NCBI GenBank assembly: GCA_031310005.1
Contig: CM062382.1
Coordinates: 2,418,001-2,482,000, forward strand
Length of the DNA: 64,000 nucleotides
From: Dactylellina haptotyla
Taxonomy: Eukaryota > Ascomycota > Orbiliomycetes > Orbiliales > Orbiliaceae
Direction: 5' to 3'
Every line of letters begins with the position of its first letter. The first letter of the stretch is position 1. The notes beneath the pieces are model-generated. The model saw only the letters and a list, made by a program, of their open reading frames with translations. It had not been told where the DNA came from and ran no database searches. A program made the position numbers and the translations under genes. Below are positions 35,425-47,344 of this stretch, one piece after another.

Positions 35425-36456
35425 ATGTCTGGATACTGGGGACATTAGTAAGTTAAATTCCCGGTCCTTCTTGAGGAACTTCACTTTCTCACATTCATAA
35501 ACAGCGAGGGATCCCCTCCTCCTTATAGCGATGACGAGGACGAGGAGATGCGAGACGCCCCGGAATATGACCGAGAGCCAATGTTTTCAACATTTGACGG
35601 GAACCAGCAGCTACCCGGAGCCGGAGCGAACGGCAAAGCCAAACGGACCCCTAAAACGATACCTAAAAAGTGTAGAACTTGTGGAAACGCAGGTCACGAC
35701 TCTAGAAACTGCGCTATGAATAAGGGTTTTGAATCTAAGAAAAAGAAGAAACAAGCTGAAGCTGCTCCTCCTCCTCCTCCGCCGCCCGACCCTACCCCGG
35801 CGAAAATTGCCAAAGTATCCAAACCAGCGAACGAGAAAGCGTGCGGTGCGTGTCGAGAGATAGGACATGACAGGCGTTCCTGTCCCGCGCTTGGAAATAC
35901 ACCTGGCCAGGAAGAAAAAATCGAAAGTTTTACGAAAGCGATTCAAAACTTGGCTGACAGCCTCGCCGCGCCCCCATCTAAGGTGCAGACTCCGAAGACG
36001 AAATCAACTAAGGCTACTGAACCCACAAAGACAAAACAAACAGGCATAAGCAGCCGTGGCAAGGCTCCGAAGGTCTCATCGAAAGTATCAGTGGCACCCG
36101 TTTCACCCGCTCCAGTGGCGAGATCTGGAATTACTGCCCGTGGAGGGAAACAAACCGCGAAGCGAGGGGGGCTGGTTTCCGCTGCTACAAGTAGCAGAGG
36201 AAGCCGTGTACCAACCGCTGGAGTGGAATCCGAACCTACCTGGCAGATGAAACCAGAGGCAGAGAAGCCAGTACGGGCACGGCAGACCGCCAAACGATCG
36301 ATGCCGTTTTCGCCGTTGGGGACCCGGGGTTCTAAGGCTAGTGGTGTTACTAAAAAGGCGAAAGAGACAACTGCGAAGAAGAAGGCGGCCAGTAACATTT
36401 CCAAAGCATTGGAAAAGAACCTCGGTAGTATCAATCTGACGATTAACCTACTCTGA
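35425..36456 (+). CDS. Two-zinc-knuckle (CCHC) basic protein
   Basis: Exons 35425-35447 and 35505-36456 give 324 residues. The first exon is only MSGYWGHY; the join continues EGSPPPYSDDEDEEM. Two zinc knuckles, CRTCGNAGHDSRNC and CGACREIGHDRRSC, both C-x2-C-x4-H-x4-C, are separated by a basic and poly-Pro stretch. The rest is Lys/Ser/Thr/Pro-rich and looks disordered, ending with a short helix-like NISKALEKNLGSINLTINLL. The knuckles indicate RNA or single-stranded nucleic-acid binding. There is no reverse transcriptase or gag context, so this is taken as a host gene. I do not recognise the orthologue. It is convergent with the AIM18-like gene, 229 bp from stop to stop. Confidence 0.82.
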
Positions 36457-36685
36457 TAGGCTATATATTATAAGTGTGATCTAAAGGTTATTTGTATTTA
36501 TATGCAAATCTGGAACAAAAGTTAATGCTTAGAACTTCGCGGTTTATCAGTCTTATATATATACAAAGAACTTCCACTGTTGGAATTTAACGCTATACAA
36601 ATCCCTGATATCCATTATAAATTCGTAGCTGAGATCTAACGGTAACATATTCTACTATATGATACAACGGCCCCATTAAGAGGAT

Positions 36686-38145
36686 TTATACAACCTTCCC
36701 CTCGGTGCTTCCAACCGGCCGGCTCACGACTTCGACCAAACCATCAACGACACTCTTCCTCGCGCCTTCGCTCGCCACCTTCTTCCCCGCGAAATAGCAC
36801 AGCCATAAAGCCCTCGTAACTCTGGGATCATCCATAGCCCCCAAAACCTTCAACCCGTGCATACTCTCAGCCTTCTCCGCCCCCTCTGATAACAACTTGA
36901 CGTTCTCATTCTTCACGGTATCATCGGGGCCATATGCGAACAATGCACCGTTCTCATCTCTCGCCAATATCAACGCCCGACCCTTGGGAACACCTTTCCT
37001 TCCGCCAAAGAGCGCCTTAAATCTCCCCAATGACTCGACGAAGACATCATCGTCGTATATTTCCGGGTTTAAATTAGTCTTTCCTTGAATTCCACGGACC
37101 CATCCGTCGCGCAAATGTGGATAGTCTGTACTCCTCGTCGGGACGACCCTGATCGCCATCTTGACGCCGTCGTGATCGCGTGCGTCGAGTAGCGTGGAGA
37201 AGAACTCTACACTGCCATCATCGGATAGGAGTTTAGCTTTTAGCGTTTCCCGCTCCGGTAGGGTAGCTGTTGTTGCGGATGAAGGGATGTCGAGGGTCTT
37301 CAGCAGCTGTTGCTGTAAAGCTGGGAGGGATGCGGTGGCGACGTAGAGTGCAACGACGTAGACTTGGATCGATAGGAACGAGACAGTGCGGATTCCGTGA
37401 CCGACGAGAGTATCTTTATATCCGTATTAAAATTAGCCCCATCATATTTTATCAGAGTATGACGGGAACTTCATGTGAAATACGTACATTCTTCGAGCAC
37501 CGGATCCGCCCTCGAGGTACCCGCGGGCAAGAAGATCTGCTTGGGCAGCGGTCCAACTGAGCTGGTCCCACTGGGTACCGTCTCGACTGTTCGCCCGATA
37601 TTCGTAGCCTCTCTGATAATCACATTCCCGCCCTTCGACGCTTCTTCGAACTTCCTCCGGTCTTCAGGCGAGATGTTTGCATCCTGGCGTATTACCCCGG
37701 TGTTCGGGGGCGCTTCGACACCACCGGGCATCTTCGGTTCTCGCGGGAGCCATATCTGTGTGACGACAATGATGCCGACGAAAAGAGCGAGAGCTGTTCC
37801 GATCTGGCGGTCCACCCGGCGCTGCTTCTGTTCTAGAGTCTCGCCGGAGAGACGGAGCTTGTATTTACCCTGCGGGTCGAATGTCGGCCGCGGATTGGCA
37901 AGGTGGGCTTGCTGGCGGAGGTAGATTTTTTCGGGATCGGGTTTTATAGGTGGGTATTTGGGCTGGTTTGCGATGTGGGGTGGTTTCTTCGGCGCCGATG
38001 AGGCGTGGCGGGGATATTGATAGCGTGAGAATGGGACTGCGGTGCGGTATTCGGAGCAGCGCGGACGAAGGTTGTGAAGGAGGAGCCGCCGTTCGCAGGA
38101 GAGAATCTGCTGCTGCAATTGCAGACAGCGGAGGGCGGGCTTCAT
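36686..38145 (-). CDS. AIM18/AIM46-family mitochondrial chalcone-isomerase-like protein
   Basis: Exons in transcript order 38145-37488 and 37413-36686 (74 bp intron) give 461 residues. The start at MKPALRCLQLQQQ gives a basic, Arg-rich presequence suited to mitochondrial import. One membrane segment follows (IGTALALFVGIIVVTQIWL). The join rebuilds LVGHGIRTVSFLSIQVYVV, the hallmark of the chalcone-isomerase fold in this family, then the helix region ETLKAKLLSDD, the loop GVKMAIRVVPTRSTDYPHLRD and RFKALFGG. Yeast Aim18 and Aim46 lie in the inner membrane and bind haem; no flavonoid chemistry is expected. An upstream TTG in frame is not used as start because the ATG is adjacent. Confidence 0.85.
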
Positions 38146-40555
38146 CGTGGGATGCGGACGTTGGCTGTTCAATGGCGGCGGGGAGGCATCGTAGTGTGTG
38201 AATGGTGAGGTTGAAGGTTGAAGGTTGAAGAAACCACACCAGCCAAGCGAGAGAGATACCCTGATGTCATTCCGACATGGGGCAATACACTCTTACTACT
38301 ACAACCACGAGCATAGAATAGTGAAATCGTTATCTATTACCGGCTCTACATTCTACGTATTGGGGGAAATGTACAATTTTTTGACTAGAATTCTTCCATC
38401 TAATCAGTGGTTACCATACATACTCGGAACGTAGGCGCGCCTCCAACAATACAACCAGAAATACAGAAACAAAAGGCCGTTCGATACATGAGATATCTTT
38501 ATTAAATTATGAGTACCCAAAACGAGCCAAAGTCCCGGCAGACTGCCAATACAGCTGTGCCATCAAAGCGCACCCTCATCCTAAGCAAGCCTTTCACCGC
38601 AGCCCGCAAGGACTGTTTAGATTGGCGACAACGAACCTGCCGGCGGAGCCAATCGTTATCTGCGATATGACTCCTGGATTACCCTCCGTGATCAAAATAA
38701 GACCCGAGTTAGAACCGCGAATATGCATAAAAGAATACACAAACCAGCATGAAGGAGGAACCGGGGGGTTCAGCGATGCGCGAACGCTGCCTCTGGGGCC
38801 ACCGTCTTTTCTTTTTATTATTTTGGATAAAGGTGGCGAGCCAGAGTGCAGACCGGCAACCGTGGGAGGATAATTAATGACATGAAAATAGACCTAGACG
38901 TAGGAGTCGTGGAGGTACTGCCATTCTCATCTGCTTTTCTATTGAGCCTTCTCACAGGTAGGAAAATCAAAGAGACAGATTCTTGCCTCCAGACCGTTGC
39001 ACTGGAATCCGATTCGCAATGCAGGGTGTGGCATGATCTTTTTTTTTTGTTTTTGGAGTAGGTCTCTCTCTCGTGAGGGCATTGATCTTCTATCGAGCAG
39101 ATGGGAAGGAGCGGCACCTCCTCGTTCATCCTCGTCCCATGGCCTAATTGCATGCCACCACATGGCGCAAGAGTCCACCAGCCTGGTGCCGTATATGTTT
39201 TACGTGCACGACTGGGGCTCCCCTTCTTGACTGCCCAACAGGCAATCCAAACCCCGACGGTCGCCAAATTCTCTCCGTTCAAAGGAAACAGAACACTGTC
39301 ACCCATCTTGCGATGGGCGTGGAAGAAAGAACCGACGACTGGTCGAGATTGTGGTTGTGGATCCTGCCGAGCAAGAGCGGTCATATTCTGAGCTTCCCTT
39401 CTCTCGAATTACCGCCTGAATATCCCTGATTTCAGAGATATTGAGCAAGAAAGCTGTGCCTCTTTGGAGCACAGTGCAATCACAGGCCTTGTGCCTGTGA
39501 AAGGAGAAAACTTAGTCTCCTTGATCCCAAAAGTTGGAATAAGAAGCTTTTTTTTTTTTTGATGGCCCGCACCTGGTGTGCGGGTCCGTCGTACGACCAG
39601 ACGGGAAAAGTTTCGTTCCCGCCTGATTGGAAGAAACCGGGCCAAGCGAGAAGGGCATCCCTCTCGAGGCCTCGGTTTTATTTCCGTGATCCGGCTCATA
39701 TTATTTAATGTGAGTCGAACCCCGGTCTTTCAAGGCCGCCGACGAGGTATCCTCTTTCGGCGAGCCAGGTATTGCCGTCCCCGTATCAGACCAGGAGAGC
39801 CGTATCGGTCTTTCCTTTGGAGTTGGCCTGAATGCGGGGCCGGATGATTCCCCCGCCGTGATGAGATAAGCCTCAAAACGACGGGGGATTTAAGGAAAAG
39901 AAATATATAACCCAACCCCCATAGTCGGTTTTCGAAGATTTCTTCCACTAAGCTCGTCCGCGGATATTGCGAATGAAGAATGTTTATGTCAAGGGACTGA
40001 ACCGGTCGGATCTTTGCTAGATAGTAAAGAGTGGAGTTTGTGTTCTCCCTGAGAAAGAACCCGCCGGTCAGGGAACCCCAAGACACGCTGTAGGTATTCT
40101 TAAAGTGGAACCGTAAGGTCCGGTATAAAGCAAACTAAAATGTAGTTGGGAACAACCACCGAAGATGCGTGTAATATAAATATGTGTATACTGTTGTTCC
40201 GGGGGTTAGTAAGTTGCCCCCTCTCCCACCAGCGGTAAAGAGATCTGCGTAGAGGGAACAAAGGACACGTACCCGTTCGTTGAACGTACCGGACGGAACG
40301 GGGGGGAGGAATGCTTCCACGAGCAGAAATGCGACCTGAAGGATTGGAAAGGCTGCGAGTCGTGAGTTTCCCGCGTGGACCGAAGCAAGCCTCTTCCCGA
40401 CCGACTGTCGTTTGTGGGAAGAGGGGCCGGCCGTCGTGAGACGACAGCGACGACGGAGGAAAGAGGAGAGAAGGGGAAACCCCGAAACAAAGTGGGGGAT
40501 CAGGCAATTTAAATCAGAGTTCACATGTGCCAAGTAATTTCCTTGTTGGACGAAG
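38146..40555. other. 2.4 kb region without supported gene, ending in a hairpin-rich segment
   Basis: 38.15-39.4 kb holds the AIM18-like promoter and mixed sequence; frames on both strands at 38.8-39.4 kb lack domains. 39.4-40.5 kb is described separately. The unseen 5' exon of the small gene at 40556 probably lies here. Confidence 0.45.
39420..40520. other. Hairpin-rich segment, possible mitochondrial DNA insertion (NUMT)
   Basis: Many perfect or near-perfect GC-rich hairpins follow one another, for example CACAGGC/GCCTGTG (39481-39499), CCCGCAC/GTGCGGG (39566-39584), GGAGA/TCTCC just after 39500, and paired CCCCCG/CGGGGG and CTTCCC/GGGAAG arms further on. This looks like the GC clusters and double-hairpin elements of fungal mitochondrial intergenic DNA. 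No mitochondrial gene could be named, so origin is inferred from texture only. Borders are approximate. Confidence 0.35.
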
Positions 40556-40829
40556 CGATCCGCTGTTGCTCACCCTCTTATCACCACCGCCACCGTTCGG
40601 GCTGGTACGGCGGTGGCTGGTGCCATTATTCCACTCATATATTATCGATTCGCTGCCAATATGGCAGCCCGCTCAACAGGTGCGTGAATTGTCAGCTTAT
40701 TCGGGTAGTTGAGAAGAAAACAATATCGACATTTACTACTTATGACTAATCGTACAACATGTAACAGGATGGGATGATATTCGTCCCGGTGCACCAGAAG
40801 TGCGCTTCCTCTTCCTTTCTCGCAAGTAG
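40556..40829 (+). CDS. Small membrane protein, two 3' exons (5' end unresolved)
   Basis: Exon 40556-40679 and exon 40768-40829, joined over an 88 bp intron (GTGCGT; branch ACTAATC; CAG). The joined frame reads RSAVAHPLITTATVRAG, then a hydrophobic TAVAGAIIPLIYYRF, then NMAARSTG-WDDIRPGAP and ends EVRFLFLSRK-stop. The reading frame continues cleanly across the splice, which is the main evidence. The frame is closed upstream by a TAA at 40535, so at least one earlier exon is needed. GAAG at 40552-40555 is the only acceptor in phase; a possible tiny first exon is 40182-40208 (ATG, perfect GTAAGT donor, right phase), but this is weak. One membrane span is likely. I do not recognise the family. 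Confidence 0.45.
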
Positions 40830-41968
40830 GATCTCCGAGGTGCTGCTCGAATTATCCTTAGACTGACCCAGTAGCTCGTGTAGGTAATTCTGGCAGGGAA
40901 GCAGGATGATTTTGCATTTCACCTAGCTCTAGCATCATTAGTAATTATTGCTCCGATAACTCGCCTCGGATTATTGACTTCGGGCAGAGGGTGCCGCACT
41001 TTATACCTATAGCCTCATAGTGCCATCATTCCCAGAACCCGGTTGCCGTCCGAGCGGATATAGCCGCTAGAGATATTCTCTGAACTTGGATGATTCACTG
41101 GGACTAGAAAACTGGTGTGGTAAGGTTCGACGGGTGTATGCGATCACACCTCCGCTGTGGAGAGGACATACTATCCCGGATCCGCTGCCTTTTCAATCTG
41201 ACAATAACACTTCTTGGGGTATACTGAAGCAGAGCGAAATCAGCTAGTGCTTTTATTCACGTAGATTTGGTTGGCTGTACCGGTTCTACTACTTTCATGG
41301 CTCGTTCAACTTTCCCATTAGTTCTCCTCCAATCTCAGTTTCAAACTACTTGCGAGTTTAAGACTAGAAGAAGGCAGTTATAACTATGTTTGAAATCAGT
41401 TCATTGTGACAAGTAGCTGAATGGATTATATTTATATAAAGATATTTGCGTCTGCATTCCACTTAGGAACTCAATCCTTATGGCGGAAGCAGAAGGATAC
41501 GTAATTATTATTTCACTTTCTTGATTCCATTATTATTCTTGCTGTATTATAAATTCTACCAGTCTAGTAAACGTTTAATCGCATTTAATTTTAACGGGTG
41601 GTTTCAAGGCGTGGTATCAAATCCCTAATTCTTTGCTTAATCGGCTACGGGTTCCTTGAATGCAAATGGCCCAGTCCAGGTCAACCATTGCGATAAGGGC
41701 CTAATTGTGGTCAAAGAGAGTTGAGTTGTGTGTTGGGATGTGCTCGCCAGTCGGTTGCCGGGCTGGGTGTGTTTGTGTTGCGGGTAAACAAACAAACAGA
41801 CCGCAGCGGGAACAAAAAGGGCCGCATCCCAACGACGGCCAGCCACCGGGCCATTACATCACGGCGCATCGCCTTTAAATCCATATTAATTAATATATTC
41901 GAGAGCTTCACCCTCGGCCCCCCCTCACCGTCGATGCCCTACACTTCTCCCTCCGACAACCGCTCCCA
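40830..41968. other. Intergenic, promoter of AT-hook gene
   Basis: 1.1 kb, AT-rich from 41.3 to 41.6 kb, with C/T-rich leader just before the next ATG (about 41910-41968). No gene supported. Confidence 0.5.
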
Positions 41969-44928
41969 ATGCCCAAGGTCGACCCCGCAATCGCCGCTGC
42001 ACAGGCGACCGTCCGTCTAGACGACCACACCGACTGGACCGCCCGCAAAGTCGCTTCCTACACCCGGGTCCTCGAGAACGCCCTGACCAAAATCAAAAAG
42101 GAAGTCCAGGTCGCCTCCTACTCGAACACTTCCATCTCGAGCGTGTCCTTCCGCCAACTCTTCAACGCCCCCGAACCGGCGTCGAAATGGGAATGGGACC
42201 CGAAAACAGAGCAGGAGCTCACGCTGCGGATGAAGACCGGGTACGCACTTGCCCAGCAGCCCAGGAAGAAAGGATACGCGGACGCGAGCGGTCGACGGAA
42301 AGGGTTCCATCTGCAGCCCCGACGGCCCTCGCCCGTCAAGGAAGGCCCCGTGGTCGGATCCGTGTTTAGGAATTATCTTCAAAACGCGACTCTGAGGCGG
42401 AATGTTCTCGTAACCGGCGCTAACCCCGTCGTTCGACCGCATTACGCCACGGTTTTGCAGCAATACGCATCAATCGTCAAGCCAGCTTCGGATGGCTCCG
42501 TCGTGGTGCCGTCGTTGGCGGTGTTGTCTGCGAGAGCGTTCGGGAGGGCAATTGTTATGGCGCGGGATCCGGAGGACTTGCAGGGTGATTATTCGTGGTA
42601 CTCGTATTGTGACGAGAGTAGTAATATGTATAACCTCCTCGCGGAAACGTTACGGGGGCATATTACACAGTTGCTTTGCGATGCCATGAAGGAGGAATGG
42701 TTCCCCCAGGATTTGGCCTCTACAATGATCGCACAGAGCGGGAACGCCGGCGATCACATTCTGGTGAGTTCTGCTGAACTAAAAAGATACCGATGATTCG
42801 ACTACTTTTGGACTAACGAACCTTTTGTTTCTCAAAGGCTGAAACTCTATTTCACGCGGCATACCACGGTACCTTCAACGATAACAACCGTTCGATAGCC
42901 AGACGGAAGGGCGAACTCGCGCCGGATCCGTTCAGCAATATCCTGTATATGCCTGACGTTCTATTCCGGCAAATTGGACACGCAATCGATGAACGCCCTG
43001 AAATGATGCTTGACGCGTGGTTCTTAGATGTCATGTTTGCAGGAATCGGAGAAATCGGAGAACACGTCGAACTACCCAAACTCATAACCGGCTGTTTGGA
43101 ACAGCTACTAGGGATCGAGGTTTGGGAAGCGGGTGTCCGCCGACAGAGGCTCAACCGGAGCGGGAAAACGATGCGCAAGAAGTTCGAAAGCTTTGACAAG
43201 GCTTGGCTTTTCCAATCAAAGGAGGCTATCCAGTCAAAAGCAGCGGACGTAGCACAGGATTTGGTGGAGAGATTGTTCGAAGTTGGCTGGGGAGAGCTGG
43301 ATGTCAAAGAAGAGACGAAATCGGTGGCCCGAGGCGTAATGCATATTCTCGCAGATCATATGATTCTGTGGGCCAAGGCGTTCAACCATCCCCACAAGGA
43401 AGCTTCTGAAGGTTCGAGTATCACAGCGAGAACACTGGCGCTTTGTGCTGTGCTTCTTAGCCATGAGGAAGAAAGATTGCTTCCTGCTAAAGAAGTCACC
43501 GAGGAGTTGGTCAGATTGCTCCTAGTCACAATGATCGAGGCATCTCAAGATGACAAGGAGTCTCAGGCGGGAAATGAAGCGGCAACGGATACATTTGATT
43601 TACCAGACATGGCGAATTATGTCGCAGGTGTTATCAGCAGAATCTACTCGTCTCCAATGCAGCGCCAGGACTTCGTAGAGGGCCTGTTGAAGCTCGCGAT
43701 TGGAGATGCGAAACCGGATTTCACCCAAACGCCTGCGGTCGGTGACAAACTCAAGCTACAACAGAAACGCCAAAACTACCTCGTCGCGATTTTTGCATAC
43801 CATTTGGCCACATCGCTGGCAGAATCGAGTAAATCGGAAGCGGCGCATATATTCGCCGCAGGAGTAGAACACCGTCTGGTAGGATTACGGATATCGAAGA
43901 AGGGTTTGCTGAAAGCATCAGACCTGAAGACACCAAAATTTTCGAATTTGATACGGGATCTCGCCCAGACGGAAGCTAGAAACAATCGCTGGGTGTACGA
44001 GCCGATGCTTAATGAGTGGGTGGAGGTTCCCGTCAAATCTGACGAAACATCGAGCGAGGACAGCACCGCCGAGGGTTCGAAACGGGTTTCGAGGAAACTC
44101 AACTTCTCGCAGTACAATAGTATCAAGACAAAGATTACAGAGACGCCAAGTGCGAAAAATATGAGGAAGAGTGCCACGGTTATCGAGCCTGATAGCTCAG
44201 ATAGCTCGGAGAGTGATAGCCATAGTGATGGCGAGGACACGACTGTCTATCCGGGTAGTGCTGATACGACAATGACGGAAGTAGACACAGAATCGGAATC
44301 GCAGGAACCCTGTCTTCCCAATATCCTTGTCGAAGTGTGCATCCAGTCATCTAAAAAACCATCATCTCCTGAGGTACCCTTCGTCGGCTCCTCTAACAAC
44401 GAAAATAAGATTTCAAACATGTTCCGGCAATCGAAGAGGACACGAACAGGCGAGTTTAAGAAGCCTGTTGCGTCCGAGGGCCGCCAAATACTTGAAAAAC
44501 ACACCGCCGTTGCGCCCAGGAAAAGAGGTAGACCGAGGAAGGATAGTACACAAGTTAGGAATGTTGCCGCGGCACAATCAGTTCTCGAACATGACTCGGC
44601 TTATGAACCGGATTGCGACGATGACGAAGAGAGGCAACCCCAGCGGAAGAAGCGACGGTTGCCGCTAAGTCGGATGCATGAAGGCAGCGGTACCGCTCGC
44701 GATGATGATATGGATATTTACCAGGACGAGCTCGATTTGATATCTACGATTACTGTTCACACTGGAAAAGTTGGACGACCGCGGAAGATTTCTGTTAGTG
44801 GTATTTTCAAAGATACAAATAAGTCAAAGTTGAATGAGAAGAGTAATAGAAGGAAGAGTGAGAAAGGTGTGGACGAGTTTGAAAGTGTAGTGTCGGTTGG
44901 TGGCCGGAGGGGAAGACGGAGTCTATGA
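41969..44928 (+). CDS. Large AT-hook protein of unknown function
   Basis: Exons 41969-42763 and 42838-44928 (74 bp intron) give 961 residues. The first two-thirds are alpha-helical and folded-looking, with blocks such as WDPKTEQELTLRMKTGYAL, FRNYLQNATLRRNVLVTG and WEAGVRRQRLNRSGKTMRKKF, which I cannot assign. From about residue 620 the sequence becomes disordered, with Ser/Asp-rich acidic runs (SDSSESDSHSDGEDT) and two AT-hook cores, KRGRPRKD and GKVGRPRK, plus Lys/Arg clusters (QRKKRRLP, GGRRGRRSL at the end). The AT hooks suggest minor-groove DNA binding in chromatin. The start is the first ATG in frame; an upstream ATG at 41934 is out of frame. Function is not guessed further. Confidence 0.82.
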
Positions 44929-46017
44929 TCCGAGTTATTGAGCGAGTAATATTTTCTATTATTGATTGATTAGCTCTTAAGCGAGGAGTTATCATTATTG
45001 TATTATATTATATTGTACTGTATTGCCCTGTATGGTTATACGGATGGCGTTTTGGGGAAATATTGTCCTGTTGGAGGATATAGTATCGGTGTGGCGCAAA
45101 CGCCAGATAGTCGAGGGGAGTAAAAACTCGAATAGAAATCAGATTAATCCTAACCACTCATTCTAACCACTCGCCATTTCCCTGCATCGATTAATTAAAT
45201 TCGGACTGGAACCGAGGTGTTCTGCCCAGGCTGTGCGGTGTGGCTAAAGCTGGGGAGTTACAATGATCAAATAGCTTCGAGTAATTGAACGGCCAAGTCG
45301 GGCACCAAGCAGGCCTTAAGAACTCTTAGCCCTTTAGCCTCCAAGGGAACTCCCCAAGTGGAAAAAATTTTCCCAAATTAATCGCCGAGTGAAAAAAAAA
45401 ATATTCCAGTAGCTCCTAGCTGACCGCTAAACCGCCTAAGCGAACGCGCGAAGTCGGGCTCTTGGTGTAACTGTTATATTTTAGAATGATGTAATATATT
45501 CCGAACGCCTCGAGACCGCAGCGAAGAGGCGGCTGCGTTGGTGTCGAGGTCGAGTATAAATACGGGCAGGTGTCTGCCCACCGGCTTTTGGCCTATCGAT
45601 ACCAGCATTATTAACGGCTCCGATTAAAACCCCACAGTTCCAGCTACGTTCTACGGGACTTCTAGAATCCTGCCTGCTTCTACGTATTACTCGCTCTACT
45701 TCAGATATACCCACCCTGTCGCGCACCCTCTCTGCCGCTTGGATTTTTTTGAGTTTTCAGGTCCGGCTTACTCCTTGCGTCGGGCGGTCCCTTGCATCTG
45801 GCCACTAGTTTGCACTGTCGGTGCCTTAAGCTTGCTCTTGCGCTCATCCCCCTCGTTGCTATATAATTCGCACCGCTACCCCCATCGTCTGCATCGCGCA
45901 TCTCTCTACTTCCCATACGCAATTAATCCTATCGTCGGGCAGAATCACTACAGTTCGCTCAGAGCTACCGCCGTCTTTTTCCTTCCATCTAAACCTTTAT
46001 TCACATTTTCCTCAACA
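44929..46017. other. Intergenic, promoter and leader of DUF3602 gene
   Basis: 1.1 kb. A TATAAATA sequence at 45555-45562 lies about 455 bp before the ATG, followed by a C/T-rich leader. No gene supported. Confidence 0.5.
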
Positions 46018-46669
46018 ATGTCCGAACCAACCTACGTTCGCTCTGGCCGAGGAGGCGCTGGAAATTTCGCTCCCAAAGCGGCACCCAAGCCTGTTGTAAG
46101 TCACTTCCCCCGCATTGTTGCTGGCGATCAAGACGTTAGGTCTACCGTGGGAAGCTCAACATAGCTAACAGCATGCACAGGAGGTCGAAATGAAGACGAA
46201 CACCGAGCTCCAGAATGTAGACCTCGAAGCTCAGAAGCCATCAGACCCCGCGGATGCGACCTCGGTTCTCGATGCCCCTGGCTCAACACCCGCACCACAA
46301 TACAAAACCTACGCCCGCGGCGGCGCTGGAAACTGGTACGAACCTGCGACGCTCAAGCAGACGGGAACGTTTGAGAACAGTTCCTCCGAGAACGTAGCTG
46401 CTACCGGTGCAGAGAAACGCAGCTCGCGAGTCTGGCAAGGTCGCGGCGGAGCCGGCAATTGGGAGGCGGACCAGCAAATCCAGGAGGAAATCAAGAGGAA
46501 GAGCCAGATGCTCAACCTCGACGAGGAATCCCGCGCTGCGCTCCGAGACATCAAGGAAGAAGTCAGGGTCGAGGTCGAGAAGGAGATCAAGCCGCCACAA
46601 TCGGCGCACGTCCATGTCCCCCATTTGGATAGACACCAGAACCTGGGAGATGAAGTGCACGATATCTAA
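46018..46669 (+). CDS. DUF3602 protein with GRGGAGN repeats
   Basis: Exons 46018-46095 and 46181-46669 (85 bp intron with GCTAAC branch) give 188 residues. Three copies of the family motif occur: SGRGGAGNF near residue 10, ARGGAGNW near the middle and GRGGAGNW about 25 residues later. After them comes a charged helix rich in Glu/Lys/Arg (QQIQEEIKRKSQMLNLDEE) and a His-containing end (AHVHVPHLDRHQNLG). This is the fungal DUF3602 family of small, probably disordered proteins with no agreed function. The first exon carries the first repeat and ends exactly at a codon border. Confidence 0.88.
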
Positions 46670-47344
46670 ACAAAAGCATAAAAGGAAAACCCGAAAAAAA
46701 AAAGAGACGAAAGAAGTACAAGAAGTCATAGAGTGGGGGGCTCCAAAAAAAAACGTTGATTCTCAAAAAGGTGTTGGTAGCTTTTTGTGGACGCTATCAA
46801 GCGCCCCATCTACCCCCTCTTCATCATGCATGCGAAATGCGAAAGCGGGCGAGATCAAACGGAGCTCTCATTTTCCATTGCCGTCTTTTCCGTTTTACCT
46901 CAAATCGCGAATTTAGAACTCCAATATATTCCCTTATTGTAATATTAATAACCCGGGGGACAGCGTATCCGAGATCGAAGATCATACCGAGTCTCCTACC
47001 ATGATTTAGGGTTTCCTCGGCCCTGTGTGGTGATGTCTGGGCAAACCCAAGAGAGGGAGTAATATGCCTCTGGGCTTCTGGCATAGCCTTTTACGGGGAT
47101 AGGCAAAACGGTGGCTGACGCGTTCGTAGACCTTCAATTAACGTTGTTTTAGCCGTTCCTTCGGGTTCAACTTTAATCTGCTTAAAAGTATTGTTTTGAG
47201 AAGAATTGGCGTCTTTGGATGTAGCATCGGATAGGTGCAGAGAAGAAACGAAAAATACGGCGCTTCGGCAAACCGCGTAGTGTGTGTGTTTTGCGTATGT
47301 AATTATATAATTTCTCGTCTGGGTGGCTACTCTAAATGTTATTC
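46670..47344. other. Intergenic
   Basis: Purine-rich 3' flank of the DUF3602 gene followed by mixed sequence. No gene supported. Confidence 0.5.

Noticed and set aside
38818-39384. 188-codon minus-strand frame
   Set aside because: Has an ATG but no domain, and other frames are open on both strands; the translation is low in typical protein texture.
39690-39760. GTCGAACCCC next to CTTTCAAGGCC, resembling the reverse of an organellar tRNA
   Set aside because: T-stem and anticodon stem do not pair properly; kept only as part of the hairpin-rich segment.
39790-39830. GAGCCGTAT, reminiscent of group II intron domain V
   Set aside because: The rest of domain V, including the matching 3' arm, is absent.
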